64,000 nucleotides of DNA from Zygaena filipendulae (GCA_907165275.2 OU015658.1:2740501-2804500), one strand, 5' to 3'; counted from the first letter of the stretch, positions 11,402 to 22,287 are shown. Notes: generated by a model from the letters alone, not told the origin. Translations and numbers: made by a program.

Positions 11402-11560
11402 CTAGTTGTTCCCCGCGGTTTCACCCGCGTTAATGTCGAAGTTTCCGCGGAAATTCCAGAATTAGATGTACTTACTCTCCTTTTCTGTATCTTTGACAAC
11501 GTGCTTGGAAAGTTTCATGGTTATTGATTGAGTAGGTTAACAAACAAATAGACTCTCATT
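11402..11560 (-). mobile_element. Helitron-like fragment, 3' end intact
   Basis: CTAG at 11402 is followed by 'ttgttccccgcggtttcacccgcg', the reverse of the GC hairpin and CTAG end, then 'aacgtgcttggaaagtttcatg' and 'attgattgagtaggttaac'. The 5' end is truncated. Confidence 0.6.
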
Positions 11561-11782
11561 TATACCTACCTATTTTTCCCCATCGATGTTATATGTGGGT
11601 ATAAATGGACGCATATAATTACTACAAACTGAGGAGAATTTCACTTCGGGAGCTTTAGTGAAGTAGAACGAAACAAAAAAGTTTAATTAAAAACCGCCCA
11701 AGGTGATTGTTTTTAGGACTGGGAAACTTTTTTTATATATTATCAAGTTCAAATACCTACTGCACTAACTTTTCGCATATTA

Positions 11783-11860
11783 ACATGTCACAAAAGGCGG
11801 ACTTAATGTCACAGTGGCATTCTCCAGTCAACAGAGAGAGTTCACTTGGCGGTGCATTTT
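11783..11860 (-). mobile_element. LINE 3'-end fragment
   Basis: It shares 'caaaaggcggacttaatg', 'cacagtggcattctc' and 'cacttggcggtgca' with 2040-2125, but lacks the (AAAT)n tail. Confidence 0.5.
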
Positions 11861-12434
11861 AAAGGAATTGCAATACCTAGATAAGATTTTATTACAATAA
11901 TTATCTTAAAAAATTTAGTTTTAACCCTATTTCACATATTTTACTATCGATTCGATATCGACTATAAGTTCGATTAGATTAAAGCGGGGTTACGCTACTT
12001 AGTTCCTCAATATTACTGTACTAACATCGAACATATATAGGTAGGTAAAGTATATTTAATTAGAAAATAACCACATTGTGATAAATACGTGCGCGTGCAG
12101 CGAAAACCCCAGAAATAACTGCCGTCAGAATCGTATGTTTATTTGTACAATCAACCGCGAAATTATGCGAACAATTTTAACGCCATTGTTCGATTCTCTA
12201 CTATAATTCAAATTCATATACGGCATAGATTCGTCTGAAGGATTGTACTCGACTTTGGTGGAGGTGGTCGTTGGTGAGACGCTTCGTACACATGTGGCAT
12301 AAGTTTTGTTTTTGTTATTTTTAATATTATTATTAAAATATCATACCTCTGATCTATTTTACATAACATATGTACGTCGGCCGTCTTTACTTATGGGACA
12401 GTACTTACTTACCAGAATGCCTATATCTTAAAAA
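11861..12434. other. no gene seen
   Basis: AT-rich sequence with no coding frame or repeat I can name. The segment 12220-12300 is somewhat richer in G. Confidence 0.4.
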
Positions 12435-12575
12435 TTAATTGCTGTTCGTTTGTCTCGCTAAAACTCGAGAATGGCTGGACCGATTTGACTAATTTTGATC
12501 TTGAAATATTCGGGGAAGTTCAAGGAAGTAGGCAAATCCGAAACTCACGCGGTTGAAACCGCGAGGCACAGCTAG
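12435..12575 (+). mobile_element. Helitron-like fragment, 3' end intact
   Basis: 'tgctgttcgtttgtctcgctaaaac' and 'atggctggaccgatttgac' lead to 'cacgcggttgaaaccgcgaggcacagctag' followed by T. The hairpin arms CGCGGTT and AACCGCG remain complementary. Confidence 0.6.
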
Positions 12576-12881
12576 TCTTCATTTATATTATTGTTTACCT
12601 AAACGTAAATTTATATAACTATGATTTTTTTTAATTTACTAAGCTATTAAATATAATTACTTATGATTATTAATCGTCATAAACAGTTCGTAAAATTTCT
12701 AATTTGATACAATAATTTATTCAAAAAATAAATGTTTTCAAGTTATTCCAACACGCTTACGAAATGCGTTACTCCGGCGCTGTACGTAGTAGTGATATGT
12801 ATTTATTATTTTTTTAATACCGTTTTATTAATTACTAATCGATCTCCACGGCTTAAGCCGCGCGAACGGAGTTCCTGTCAG

Positions 12882-13212
12882 AATGGGCGTGTTGACTAAT
12901 TTTTATTTTTTAGTCCGTCTTGTAGATTATTAAAAAATATTGGACACGTATTTTTTATTTTTTTACGTAATCAAAAAATAACGGCGATATATTGAGTTGA
13001 AATTTCGCGTGACGTCACTATTCTGACAGTTTGTATGGCGGTTTTAGCGGTTCGTGACGTCACGACCCCCTCACCCTAAACTTGAATGCGCTTTATCTCT
13101 GTATATTTTAATTTATTTGAAAAAGCAAAAAATACGTGTCTATTTTTTTTTTATTTTCTAACTGACGGACTAATTAGAATTTTGATTTTCAAAAGTAGTC
13201 AACATCCCTATT
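12882..13212. mobile_element. MITE family A, copy 2
   Basis: A 331 bp foldback nearly identical to 3195-3539 over its whole length, including both ends (AATGGGCGTGTTGACTAA and, reversed, AATAGGGATGTTGACTAC). The two CRE-type palindromes GTGACGTCAC are at 13009-13018 and 13054-13063. The high similarity to copy 1 points to recent spread of this family. Confidence 0.75.
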
Positions 13213-13414
13213 CTATTGGACAAAAAGTACCCTATTACTTACTCGAATTTTAAAATCGATTCACTAGTTTTTGAGCCTCACATCTATATACTTATATATA
13301 AGAAAAAATGTAACGGATCGCTGTTTGTACATGGAAGATATATTATGAGAAAAAATATTATTGGGACCTTTATCAATGCAATAGCACCCCATAATGCAAT
13401 GATTGTTAGAATTT

Positions 13415-13750
13415 TTGTCTGTTTGTCTGGGCGTTTGTGCACGCTAATCTCATAAAATACTTATTCAATTTAGATGAATTTTCCATTAACATATTGTGGT
13501 AAGCTTTACTTAACATTAAATGTTTGTTTCATGCCAATCGGTTCATTAATAAAAAAGTTATGCCAATTTAAAGATAAAGAATCACGTAGTATACCTCCCT
13601 TGGTGTCACGGCATCACGCGGGAACGGCTGGACCAATTTCGCTAATTCTTTTTGGTTGTGTGTGTTATTTTAAGGAGAAGAAGAATAAAAGAAGTTTGGA
13701 GTTCCTAGGGGAATTCCGAAACCACGGTGCACAGCTGTTTATTAAATAAA
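13415..13750. mobile_element. Helitron-like remnants
   Basis: 'tttttgtctgtttgtctgggcg' and 'cacgcgggaacggctggaccaatttcgctaattc', followed by 'gggaattccgaaaccacggtgcacagctg', are decayed forms of the same words seen in better copies. The CTAG end is lost. Confidence 0.45.
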
Positions 13751-13999
13751 TCTTTTATCTTGTTCTATATTTTATTTTATTTTATTACTATTCAACTAGG
13801 TGTTCTGTAATATTAAAGCATTATGTAAATACTTCTAAAATCTATAGAAAATTTATTCGATAGCATTTTGGAATCACAAGTCACACCACAGCACTTCCTA
13901 AATTAAAATAGGTCATTGACTGTACCTACCTACAGTTGAAAAGAGAACGTTAAAAGAAAATTATAATCCAACCTCAAACTCCGGAACGTCAATCTAGAA

Positions 14000-14350
14000 T
14001 TCAATTCGATTGGACGGAGTCCCGCGGGATGCGCGCACGATCCCCGAAACGGGGGAAAGTAGGGAAAAATAAAAAAAAACTTTTATTGCAGTTCACATGT
14101 GCCAGTATTATTTGACATACCACACCCTAAACGCATCCGGCGAACAGTTCAGTGCGCGAGTCGAGTCCTAGTGATGTGCGGGGTCCCTTCGAGTTGGTCC
14201 GTCCGATTAGGGGAACGGTGGGGTAACCAATCATGAGTTCATATCGCGATTGATTGGCAACAGGCGATTTGGCGAATGCCGCGTGGGGGTGCGTTTCCAG
14301 TGGCGTGTGTGTAGAAATGGGTGGTAACCATACGATTTGCCACCGAATTG
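14000..14350. other. GC-richer stretch, possible promoter or 5' exon
   Basis: The base composition is clearly richer in G and C than the surroundings. The motif GTTCAGTGCGCGAG (about 14146) fits the arthropod initiator TCAGT, and several GT-rich words could serve as splice donors. No reading frame of note begins here. A first exon of a gene reaching outside the window is possible but not demonstrated. Confidence 0.2.
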
Positions 14351-15590
14351 TGCGTATTCGTGTTTCGTATTGATGTGATTTAAAAAAAATACTCTCAATA
14401 TTTATTATAGTATTTTGTTTTCATATACGCTTCGGCCGCCATCGAAAACAGGTTCTCGTTACTAGTATAATAATTATAATTAATACCGTACTAATTGTTG
14501 TTCTATCATGTGATAAAAATCATCATGTCTGTTGTATAGGATCCCTTGAATATTTTATTTTGTTTTATTTTAATTTGCATTGTGTTATTCTTAAGACTCT
14601 CTTCAAAGACCATTTCGTTGTTTTTAGTGATTGTTTGCCGTCACGCACCAAGCTATAGGTGTTATTTAAAAAACATGCATGCAGGTTATTTTGTATGAAC
14701 ATTTTTGTGTCTCAGAATGTGTGTGTTGAATATTTACTAAATCAGTGTTCTATCCTAATTCCTAAAGAAAAAAAAGAGTTGAGTTGAACAAATTGATGTG
14801 CCTATACACCACAGAACAGAAAATAACAGATAGAAGGGACACAAACTAAGTTTAGTATGAAACAGATAAAACCAGTGTCGCCGGGTGATTTCCGCACACA
14901 ATTAAACTAGGTATTCATCACGCACGAAAACATTGACATGTATTAAACTTTATAGTTATGTTTTTACATAGTCGCTGTTTTAAAAATTTATAATTTTGGG
15001 AATATTGTGGTAAATATAAGTACTTGAGACGGCAGCAAAAGAAGTTTTGAGCAAGTTAGAGCATGTCCGCCCGCCTACATGTCCTCTCTAGTTAATTTAC
15101 TTGCTCTGTACTATACACAACTAAAGGCGTACTCACACGGCTCACCGTTATCAAATAAATAAATATCAATAAACGCCTTTCACTCAGTTTCTACAGTCCC
15201 GCTATATTTCTCCCACGAACTATGAAACTTAGCGGGTTTACGACGTTTATATTGGTTCCACGAGACTTTTTGGGAAACTTTATACGAAGCCTTTGACATT
15301 GCACCGTTAAAACCTCAAATAAATTACACTTGGACTAACATTCAGATATCTAAGTTGCCATAAAGTTATATTATAGGGTTTCTTGTATTCTGTAGGTAAT
15401 CGATTTAACACTGAATAATTCGTCTGCCCACGTGGACTATTCATAATATACCTACCCACGATTTATCCGCGGATTTAAATATTTTCACTCTCAATAACTC
15501 ATGGATTCAAATTAAATCTGATATATAGCATGTACAGTTTTGAAAAGAATATAAATTAGTTATCTCTCACATAGTCTAAGATATTTATCT
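14351..15590. other. no gene seen
   Basis: AT-rich sequence with short open frames only; no repeat family recognised. Confidence 0.4.
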
Positions 15591-15944
15591 TATACAACGT
15601 ATTAATGAATCAACTGAAAACTAGAAAGTGGTTTGCTTAGAATCAACTAGCGAATCGATCGCACTATGTTTTAATATAGGTTATATATTTTCATTTTTAT
15701 CAGCCCATGTCTAAATTATTTATAATATAATATTTGGCGCGTACGCCGCCCGCAGCAAAAAAAATTGAAACGATAGGCGCGGGCGTAGCGCTTGGAATTT
15801 CGTAGATAGGTCACCTCCAAACTAATAATGTTAAATAACTTAGTATAAACTTTTTCGACATAAAATATATTTTAATCATATTATTGTTTATGTTTTTAAA
15901 TGGGGTGTATCAGGTTTTCAGTTAATTCGTTAACACGGTGTATA
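15591..15944 (-). mobile_element. MITE family B, copy 1
   Basis: About 354 bp with ends TATACAACGTATTAATGAAT and, reversed, TATACACCGTGTTAACGAAT, both continuing into 'caactgaaaac'. The interior carries 'gaatttcgtagataggtcacctcc' and a GC-rich block 'acgccgcccgcagc'. It is the reverse orientation of the copies at 35410-35770 and 62252-62606. Insertion at TA-type sites is likely, but the exact duplication is ambiguous because the ends run into TATA. Confidence 0.75.
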
Positions 15945-17720
15945 TACGATTATTACTGGTTATTATTTTTAAGTTATACAGTTCCAAAACATTGCGTTGG
16001 TCTCTACTTGCTTTGCGAAATGGCTATATACCTCGACTCCTACATACACCTATATCCTACAGCAACAATCTGCAATGCATCGTTGCAACACTAAAATTTC
16101 AATCTCAGAACTCCTTGAGAACGCCCCGCAAGTAGCTGACGTTGTAAATCTTGTTCATAGTTGTTAACTTTTAATAAAATCGATGCGTCGTGCATTTTTA
16201 CACACCGTTGAGAATAAATTTAAATATTTTGACACAAGGCATTACCATAAATCCTAGAGTAATCAATCACTGCTGAAATAAAATTCTTATCTATTGTTAA
16301 GTCCCAAACATTTCTCAAACTCTTTCTTTCCCACTAGTTGTTATATTTTACACATTCGTATGCAAATACGAACGGCGAATGTTTGTTGAGAAATACCAGT
16401 GAGAACGCGTCCGGAAGCTGAGATATTCAAATTTTTACCAAAACACAATAACTGTTTTTTTTTTATTTGAAATTTAGAATAAGGGTCTGTTTCTCTCACG
16501 CCGCATAAACTTTATCTGACGAATAAATATTTATCAGTCACGGGACCGATTGTGGTAATTTTTAATGAGTTTTGATTTTATTTTGTTTTCATTTTGGCAT
16601 GGTTAATGTAAAAAGTTGTATCGTGCTATTTTTTCTGAACAATACAATATGTTAATATTAAAAATAAACCATATAGTTAATGTTAAAACTAAACTACAAC
16701 AAAATCTATTGTTTTTGGTTGTATATTATTGTTTTGTTAGTACGTAATAGCTCAAAGTTTGGCATCCAGATAAAATCTCTATTTGGTGATTGGGAAGCAA
16801 AAGCACTCTATAAGGCTCTAGGGTAACTATATAGAGCGACCCTTGTGCTAATTTTTAGATTTCTAAATTAGATAATTTCTAAATTTTAACTGTAACATGT
16901 GATTTTATCTTCGAGAATTCCAGGACTAGGTACATCAGGAACTTTTTCATTTCACTAGGATAAAAGGTAACCTCTAAATACCTATTTTCCAATTCTAATT
17001 TTCCAGTCCACTTAAATACATTATGTAAAAATTAGGGTAAGAATACTCTTTTGCATTCATAATATTTGTTAGTAAATACCTAAGTATAATATAAACGGAA
17101 GTTAGGGACAGAAAGTTCTTGAAAAAGGATAGAATTAGATAACAATAAGTAAACAATAGATTCTAGGTACCTATACAAGTAACATAATCTAAAAGCGTTA
17201 AGTGGTACAGTTTATATTATTAAAAAAATATGTAGGCAGATGTGTTTTCAACTATTTTTATTATTACTTACATTTCAAAGTCAAATTCATGCAAATTTAA
17301 CGTTTAATACTTTTGTTGGCGACATTGAAATAAGAAAAAAATTAAGCAGATGTTTTTGAAACAAAACTACGCTATGGACAATAAAAATATGAATAAACAA
17401 GTTTCTCTCTTTTTTTTTTTAATTTCATCCTTCCTTCCTTTAATATAATTATTGTAATGACAAAAATATTTTTAATCTATACCAAAAAAAAGCTAACCCT
17501 CCGTGGGTGATTTTTTCGTAGTAAGCCTAGAGTGTCTAGAAAAAAATTGAACAGGGTTGAATTAACACAGCCGTATGCAAATAAGAACGGAATCCGTGCA
17601 CGAAATATGGTATCAAAAAAACAACAGCGAGCGAGGGTTGGATCTGGGGTATGAAATTTTTTTGTACGTATTGTTTTGTGGACGGTAAGAATAATAATTA
17701 TTACGATACTATATTACAAA
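15945..17720. other. no gene seen
   Basis: AT-rich DNA with short frames, mono-T runs and a 'ccttccttcctt' microsatellite trace near 17430. Nothing coding was identified. Confidence 0.4.
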
Positions 17721-17919
17721 CTAGCTGTGTCCCGCGGTTTCACCTGCGGTAATTTGGGAGTTCCCGCTAGAATTCCGGGATAAAAAGTACCCTATGTTCT
17801 TCTCTGTACCCCTGGAAACGTGCATGACAAATTTCATCCAAATCCGTTCAGACACTTTAACGTGGTTGAGTAACAAACATCCAAACATCCACACTTTCAC
17901 ACTTATAATATTAGTAGGA
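17721..17919 (-). mobile_element. full-length short Helitron-like element
   Basis: Read on the minus strand it starts TCCTACTAATATTATAAGTG and ends with CCGCGG-type hairpin sequence and CAGCTAG. The bases flanking it on that strand are A before and T after, the Helitron insertion signature. Length is about 199 bp, far too short to encode Rep/helicase, so it is nonautonomous. Other complete copies: 21205-21419, 40588-40790, 43590-43788. Confidence 0.75.
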
Positions 17920-18280
17920 TATATAGCTATTATTTTAACTCACTCTATCTATGCCGTGGCTATATCTAAGAATTGATAAATTCATGATATGGCCAGCTAA
18001 AACTGATCATACTTATCGATTAAATTTGTTTGTCGGTCACATCATAAATTGATAAAATTTCATTTAGATGTGACCACATCTTTATAACCTATACGACCAA
18101 GTACGCAACGCGGACCTCTCTAATTTGCAAAAATCGTAATCTGACTAAAAACTCTATTTTTTTTTATTATACCATTTAACTAACTATTACGTAATATTCA
18201 ACTAATCTGTTCATGATCTAACTGATTAATCGTAAGATTAGATAAAAAAAAATAAAAAATACGAGGTACTTTATAGTGGC

Positions 18281-18475
18281 GATAGCTCAGTGATTGATAC
18301 GTTCGGGTCATTTGCAAGACGTGAGTTCAAATCCGAACAATAAGTTTGAGTTGTCGTTGAAGGAAAACATCTTGAAGATACCATAGCATGGTGGTAGGGC
18401 ACTTTCTAGTGTCCGGCGTTAAAACACAGCGTTAGGTGATCGACGAAAGATTTTCAACTTTATGTGATATCTACC
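18281..18475 (+). mobile_element. tRNA-derived SINE fragment
   Basis: 'ggcgatagctcagtgattga' matches a Pol III A box and 'gagttcaaatccg' a B box about 35 bp later. This head is followed by 'gttgaaggaaaacatcttgaag' and then 'catggtggtagggcactttctagtgtccgg', which also begins the element at 59178. The anticodon stem does not form, so it is a SINE head and not a tRNA gene. Confidence 0.6.
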
Positions 18476-18515
18476 TAAAGTTGAAAATCTTTCGCCGATC
18501 ACCTAACGCTGTATT
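18422..18515. repeat. inverted repeat with ~40 bp arms
   Basis: The left arm (18422-18463, 'cagcgttaggtgatcgacg...ttttcaacttta') is nearly the exact reverse complement of the right arm (18476-18515), with a loop of about 12 bp. The left arm is SINE body sequence, so the SINE tail has been duplicated head-to-head. Confidence 0.75.
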
Positions 18516-18530
18516 TTGGCATCATCACTT

Positions 18531-18768
18531 GGACATAGATAAGCAATAGTGTGTTAACCCACATTGGAGAAATTTTGAATAAATCGTGTTTTATAATCAT
18601 ATCGTCATTTTGTTTCAGCATTTTTTTATGTTTGAATGTTTTTTGGTATTTAAACAATGTAATAAGGTAAACATAATATAGTCAAAAAACGCTATATAAC
18701 TCGCAATAAAGCGTTTTGAATCAATAACTTAATATTGTGGGTTAACATGTTATTGCTTATCTGCGTCC
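18531..18768 (+). mobile_element. MITE family C, copy 1 (4 bp TSD ACTT)
   Basis: 238 bp. Left end GGACATAGATAAGCAATAGT, right end reversed GGACGCAGATAAGCAATAAC; the inverted ends continue to 'gtgtgttaacccaca' over about 34 bp with a few mismatches. ACTT at 18527-18530 is repeated at 18769-18772. No coding capacity. Confidence 0.85.
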
Positions 18769-18828
18769 ACTTATAAGCACAGATTTAGGAATGTTTTGAA
18801 GGACCTATACAAAATAATTAATTGTATC

Positions 18829-18960
18829 AGTGGTATTGTGCTGAGGTATCGTGTAAGATTTGTGTTCGAATCCGAATCGAAAACCAAAATTCAAGAGAGA
18901 GAATTTGTATTTTGCATCAGTTACATGAGACATATAACTGACGAAAAATACAAATTATAA
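18829..18960. repeat. tRNA-like (SINE) trace and hairpin
   Basis: 'gtgttcgaatccg' (about 18859-18871) resembles a Pol III B box. It is followed by an inverted repeat pairing AATTTGTATTTTGCATCAGT near 18901 with ACTGACGAAAAATACAAATT near 18937-18956. Confidence 0.45.
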
Positions 18961-19006
18961 GTTATCTATAGTAACATTATAAAGAGCTTTTGTGAGTTTG
19001 CTAATA

Positions 19007-19241
19007 GGACATAGATAAGCAATAGTGTGTTAACCCACACTGGAGAAATTTTGAGTAGATTAAAGATTTAAAATTATATCGGCATTTTGTTTCAACATTT
19101 TTATGTTCAATATTTAGTTACATATTGAAACAATGTAATAAGGTAAACACATAAGTAAAAAACGTTCTCCAACTCTCAATAAATCGTTCTGAATCAATAA
19201 CTTCGTTTTGTTGGTTGACATGTTATTGCTTATCTGCGTCC
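19007..19241 (+). mobile_element. MITE family C, copy 2
   Basis: 235 bp, same ends and interior as copy 1 and same orientation, 240 bp away. Flanks are AATA on the left and AATT on the right, so the 4 bp duplication is imperfect. The words 'ttgtgagtttg' occur on both sides just outside. Confidence 0.8.
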
Positions 19242-19562
19242 AATTGTGAGTTTGTGTTGTTGTATGTGTTCAGTACCGGTATACGGGAGGATCTCTGGAT
19301 CTACTAAACAGATTTTGAAAATCTGGGGGCACGGCAGTGCCCCCGCCAAGTCGAGCAACAAAAGCGGCACGGCCGTACTATCCTTTTCTCGAAGCAATTC
19401 AGGCCATTTTCGACCCCCTATAACTTCGTTGTGGATAAAACTAGAAGCCTGAATTTTTAGTAAACAAGCAGGTATTGTATAAAGACGGTATAATTTAAAT
19501 TTCATTCGATTTGAACCAGTAGTTTAAGAATTATAACTAGTCAAAGTTTCTTAATTTTGTAG

Positions 19563-19594
19563 GTCACTCACTCACTCACTCACTCACTCACTGA
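19563..19594. repeat. (CACT)n microsatellite
   Basis: About seven consecutive CACT units are visible. Confidence 0.9.
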
Positions 19595-19727
19595 CCGATC
19601 ATCAAAACTCTAAGGCACTTCTAGCAGACATAGAAGTTTGAAATTTAGAATACAATTAGTGTTTATTGTATAAATCAAGGAAAAACTAAAATATTTTGCA
19701 ATTTCGGTCCAGTTTTCTAGATACACC

Positions 19728-19836
19728 AACTGCATAAATAACTTTGTAATCCCATATAAATGTATGGAATTACAAAGTTATATATGCAGTTATGTGTACC
19801 AACTGCACAAATAACTTTGTAATCCCATATAAATAT
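19728..19836. repeat. triplicated ~30 bp unit, forward-reverse-forward
   Basis: 'aactgcataaataactttg...cccata' at 19728, its reverse complement ending 'tgcagtt' at about 19790, and a second forward copy at 19801-19832. The first two pair into a hairpin. Confidence 0.75.
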
Positions 19837-19842
19837 ATGAGA

Positions 19843-20275
19843 CTAGCTGTTCCCCGCGATTTCACCCGCGTTATTTTCAGAGATCCCGCGGGAATTCAGA
19901 GATGCAAAGTAATTAGTACCCTATATCCCTAGGTTTTCTTTACAACTCTGACAACGTGCATGCAAAATTTCATGAGATTTCACCAGCGTTAATTTCGGAG
20001 ATCCTTCGGGAATTCCGAGATAAAATTACCCTAATCTGAATGCTCCAACGATTTTCATGAAGTTTTGTATACAGGGGATTTCGGGGGCCATAAATCGATC
20101 TAGCTAGGATTCATTTCTGGAATTCCCGCGCGAACTCTGATATCAACGCGGGTGAATTAATTATTGCATACTACACGTTGTCAAGGGTACAGGAAAGGTC
20201 ATAGGGTAGTACTTTTATCACAGAATACCCGCGGGATCTCCGAAATTAACGTGGGTTAAACCGCGGGGAACAGCT
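19843..20275. mobile_element. cluster of Helitron-like fragments, both orientations
   Basis: A minus-oriented copy starts at CTAG 19843 ('ctgttccccgcgatttcacccgcg'), a second minus fragment follows from about 19975 ('tttcaccagcgttaatttcggag'), and plus-oriented sequence ends near 20272 with 'aaaccgcggggaacagcta'. The repeated 'gacaacgtgcatgcaaaatttcatga' words identify the family. Nested or tandem insertion is likely. Confidence 0.55.
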
Positions 20276-20530
20276 ATTTACGCCGAGCGAAGCTCGGTTG
20301 CCCAGATATTAATAAATAATAATAATAAGTGTAGCTAGTTACCTACCTAGATATAAAATGTAGATACATAGTTACCTAGACATAATTATGTTCAAAGGTA
20401 CAATGGTCAACGGAATGAAAAAGCAAGAATGGGGCATGTGTTTATATTATAAGTTGTACCAAAATCTTTCAAGTTATTAAAGTAGACTAAATTGCTCAAA
20501 GGAGGAAGACCATTTACAAAAAGAAATGAG

Positions 20531-21099
20531 ATCCCATCAAAAACAAACTTGTAAAAAAGTCCCAAGTCTCGCAACTCAGTTCTTCTACAGTAAAAAGTTG
20601 TGAGATCAATGTAATACCAAGTCGGTTAATTTATTCAGTGCCTACTTAAGGGTCCTTCTGTCTAAAGTTATCATGTTATAAGCTAATTTAATAACATTTT
20701 ATAGTGACCATATCAAATTTAAAAATCTTTTATGTTTTAAATAGATTGATTGGCTTGGCGATCACGTGAAAACACAATGTATCTCACAAGTTATATATTA
20801 TAATTAAATTAGATTGTTTAGAATCATAATTATGTATTACATGTAAGATATATTGTGTTTTCACGTGATCGCCAAGCCAATCAATCTATTTAAATCATAA
20901 AAGATTTTTAAATTTGATATGGTCACTATAAAATGTTATTAAATTAGCTTATAACATGATAACTTTAGACAGAAGGACCCTTAAGTAGGCACTGAATAAA
21001 TTAACCGACTTGGTATTACATTGATCTCACAACTTTTTACTGTAGAAGAACTGAGTTGCGAGACTTAGGACTTTTTTACAAGTTTGTTTTTGATGGGAT
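20531..21099. repeat. 569 bp near-perfect hairpin (foldback element)
   Basis: The left arm starts ATCCCATCAAAAACAAACTT at 20531 and the right arm ends with its reverse complement at 21099. Complementarity continues for about 250-270 bp with only scattered mismatches (for example 'gtcccaagtctcgcaac' against 'gttgcgagacttaggac'), leaving a short AT-rich centre near 20800-20840. It has no coding frame. It fits a foldback MITE; a transcript would form a very long double-stranded RNA. Confidence 0.85.
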
Positions 21100-21107
21100 T
21101 CTTTCAC

Positions 21108-21204
21108 TTATAGGAAGCTGCGGTAGTCCTGAGTGACATATATAGAGTAAGTTTTATCCCGAAATTATCACGGGTACTCCCAAATTACCGCGGGGGACAG
21201 CTAG
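21108..21204 (+). mobile_element. Helitron-like 3' fragment
   Basis: 'cacttataggaagctgcggtagtcctgagtgaca' is the reverse of words seen in the 28381-28870 array. It runs to 'accgcgggggacagctag', with the CTAG end at 21201-21204 directly abutting the next element. Confidence 0.6.
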
Positions 21205-21419
21205 TCCTACTAATATTATAAATGTGAAAGTGTGGATGTTTGGATGTTTAGATGTTTGGATGTTTGTTACTCAATCACGCAAAAACCGTTGAACGGATTT
21301 GGATGAAATTTGGCATACACGTTGTCAGAGGTGCAGAGAAGGATATAGGGTACTTTTTATCCCGGAATTCCCACGGAAACTCCAAAATTACCGCGGGTGA
21401 AACCGCGGGGCACAGCTAG
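21205..21419 (+). mobile_element. full-length short Helitron-like element, abutting another
   Basis: It starts TCCTACTAATATTATAAATG and ends CAGCTAG followed by T. The hairpin CCGCGG-gtgaaa-CCGCGG is perfect, 11 nt from the 3' end, as in Helitrons. Its first base follows directly on the CTAG of the preceding fragment, so it inserted exactly at that element's 3' boundary. The word GGATGTTTGGATGTTTAGATG shows a small internal tandem expansion. Confidence 0.8.
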
Positions 21420-21936
21420 TTTTCTATAATTTAAAACAAGTAACAAAACACAGCCCTCATCTCGACAATGCAATCGGTTTAACAAAAGTGCCGACCAACC
21501 AGCCCGCATGAGAGCCAAGATTGGAACTACGCACAAAACTAAAGAGTAGTACACACTAAATGCCTCTTTTGTTTTACGTTTTTAAAAGCATTTTCGAATA
21601 ACAATGGCTTCATTGTTTCGGGCGCCCCGCCAAGTACACTCACCATACTCGGCGTTCTTTTATTATTTATAGTTTTTATGCAAATCACTCTCATAGGAGC
21701 TCTGGACGATTTTGTTTTTGTCGTATTATTTGAAATTGGAACGCCATGCGGGTGTCGTGAGCCATAACACACGTGTATACACTTCTTTATAGTGTTTTGC
21801 ATACGAATTTATTATCAGTAAATTTATTATGAAGTTGCCTGATAGGTACCGAATGCATTGAGTTATTCTAACACACATAAAGAAATTATAAATGAATTTA
21901 TTTATTTAATCTTGTTGGAAAAATGGCAGACTAAAT

Positions 21937-22171
21937 GGACGCAGATAAGCAACAACATGTTAACCCACAAAATTAAGTTACCTATTCAGAACGATTTATT
22001 GAGAGTTAGGGAACGTTTTTCAATTATGTGTTTACCTTATTACATTGTTTAAGTATGTAACTAAATATTGAACATAAAAAATGTTGACAGAAAATTACGC
22101 TATAATTTTAAAACACGATTTACTCAAAATTTCTCCAGTGTGGGTTAACACACTATTGCTTATCTATGTCC
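21937..22171 (-). mobile_element. MITE family C, copy 3 (4 bp TSD AAAT)
   Basis: 235 bp in reverse orientation to copies 1, 2 and 4. AAAT at 21933-21936 recurs at 22172-22175. Confidence 0.85.
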
Positions 22172-22277
22172 AAATGTCAAAGTGGCATTGTATCAATCAA
22201 TAGACAAGCGAGTATAAATGTGTTATTATTGTGGCTTACTAATAATAATTATTGTAAGCAAAATACTGTGTCGAAGG

Positions 22278-22282
22278 AAAAA
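22278..22282 (-). terminator. Pol III T-run terminator of tRNA-Val
   Basis: TTTTT on the minus strand just downstream of the tRNA 3' end. Confidence 0.75.
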
Positions 22283-22287
22283 GCACT

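Noticed and set aside
18281..18350. A possible second tRNA gene
   Set aside because: A and B box words are present but the acceptor and anticodon stems do not pair; the body that follows is a SINE.
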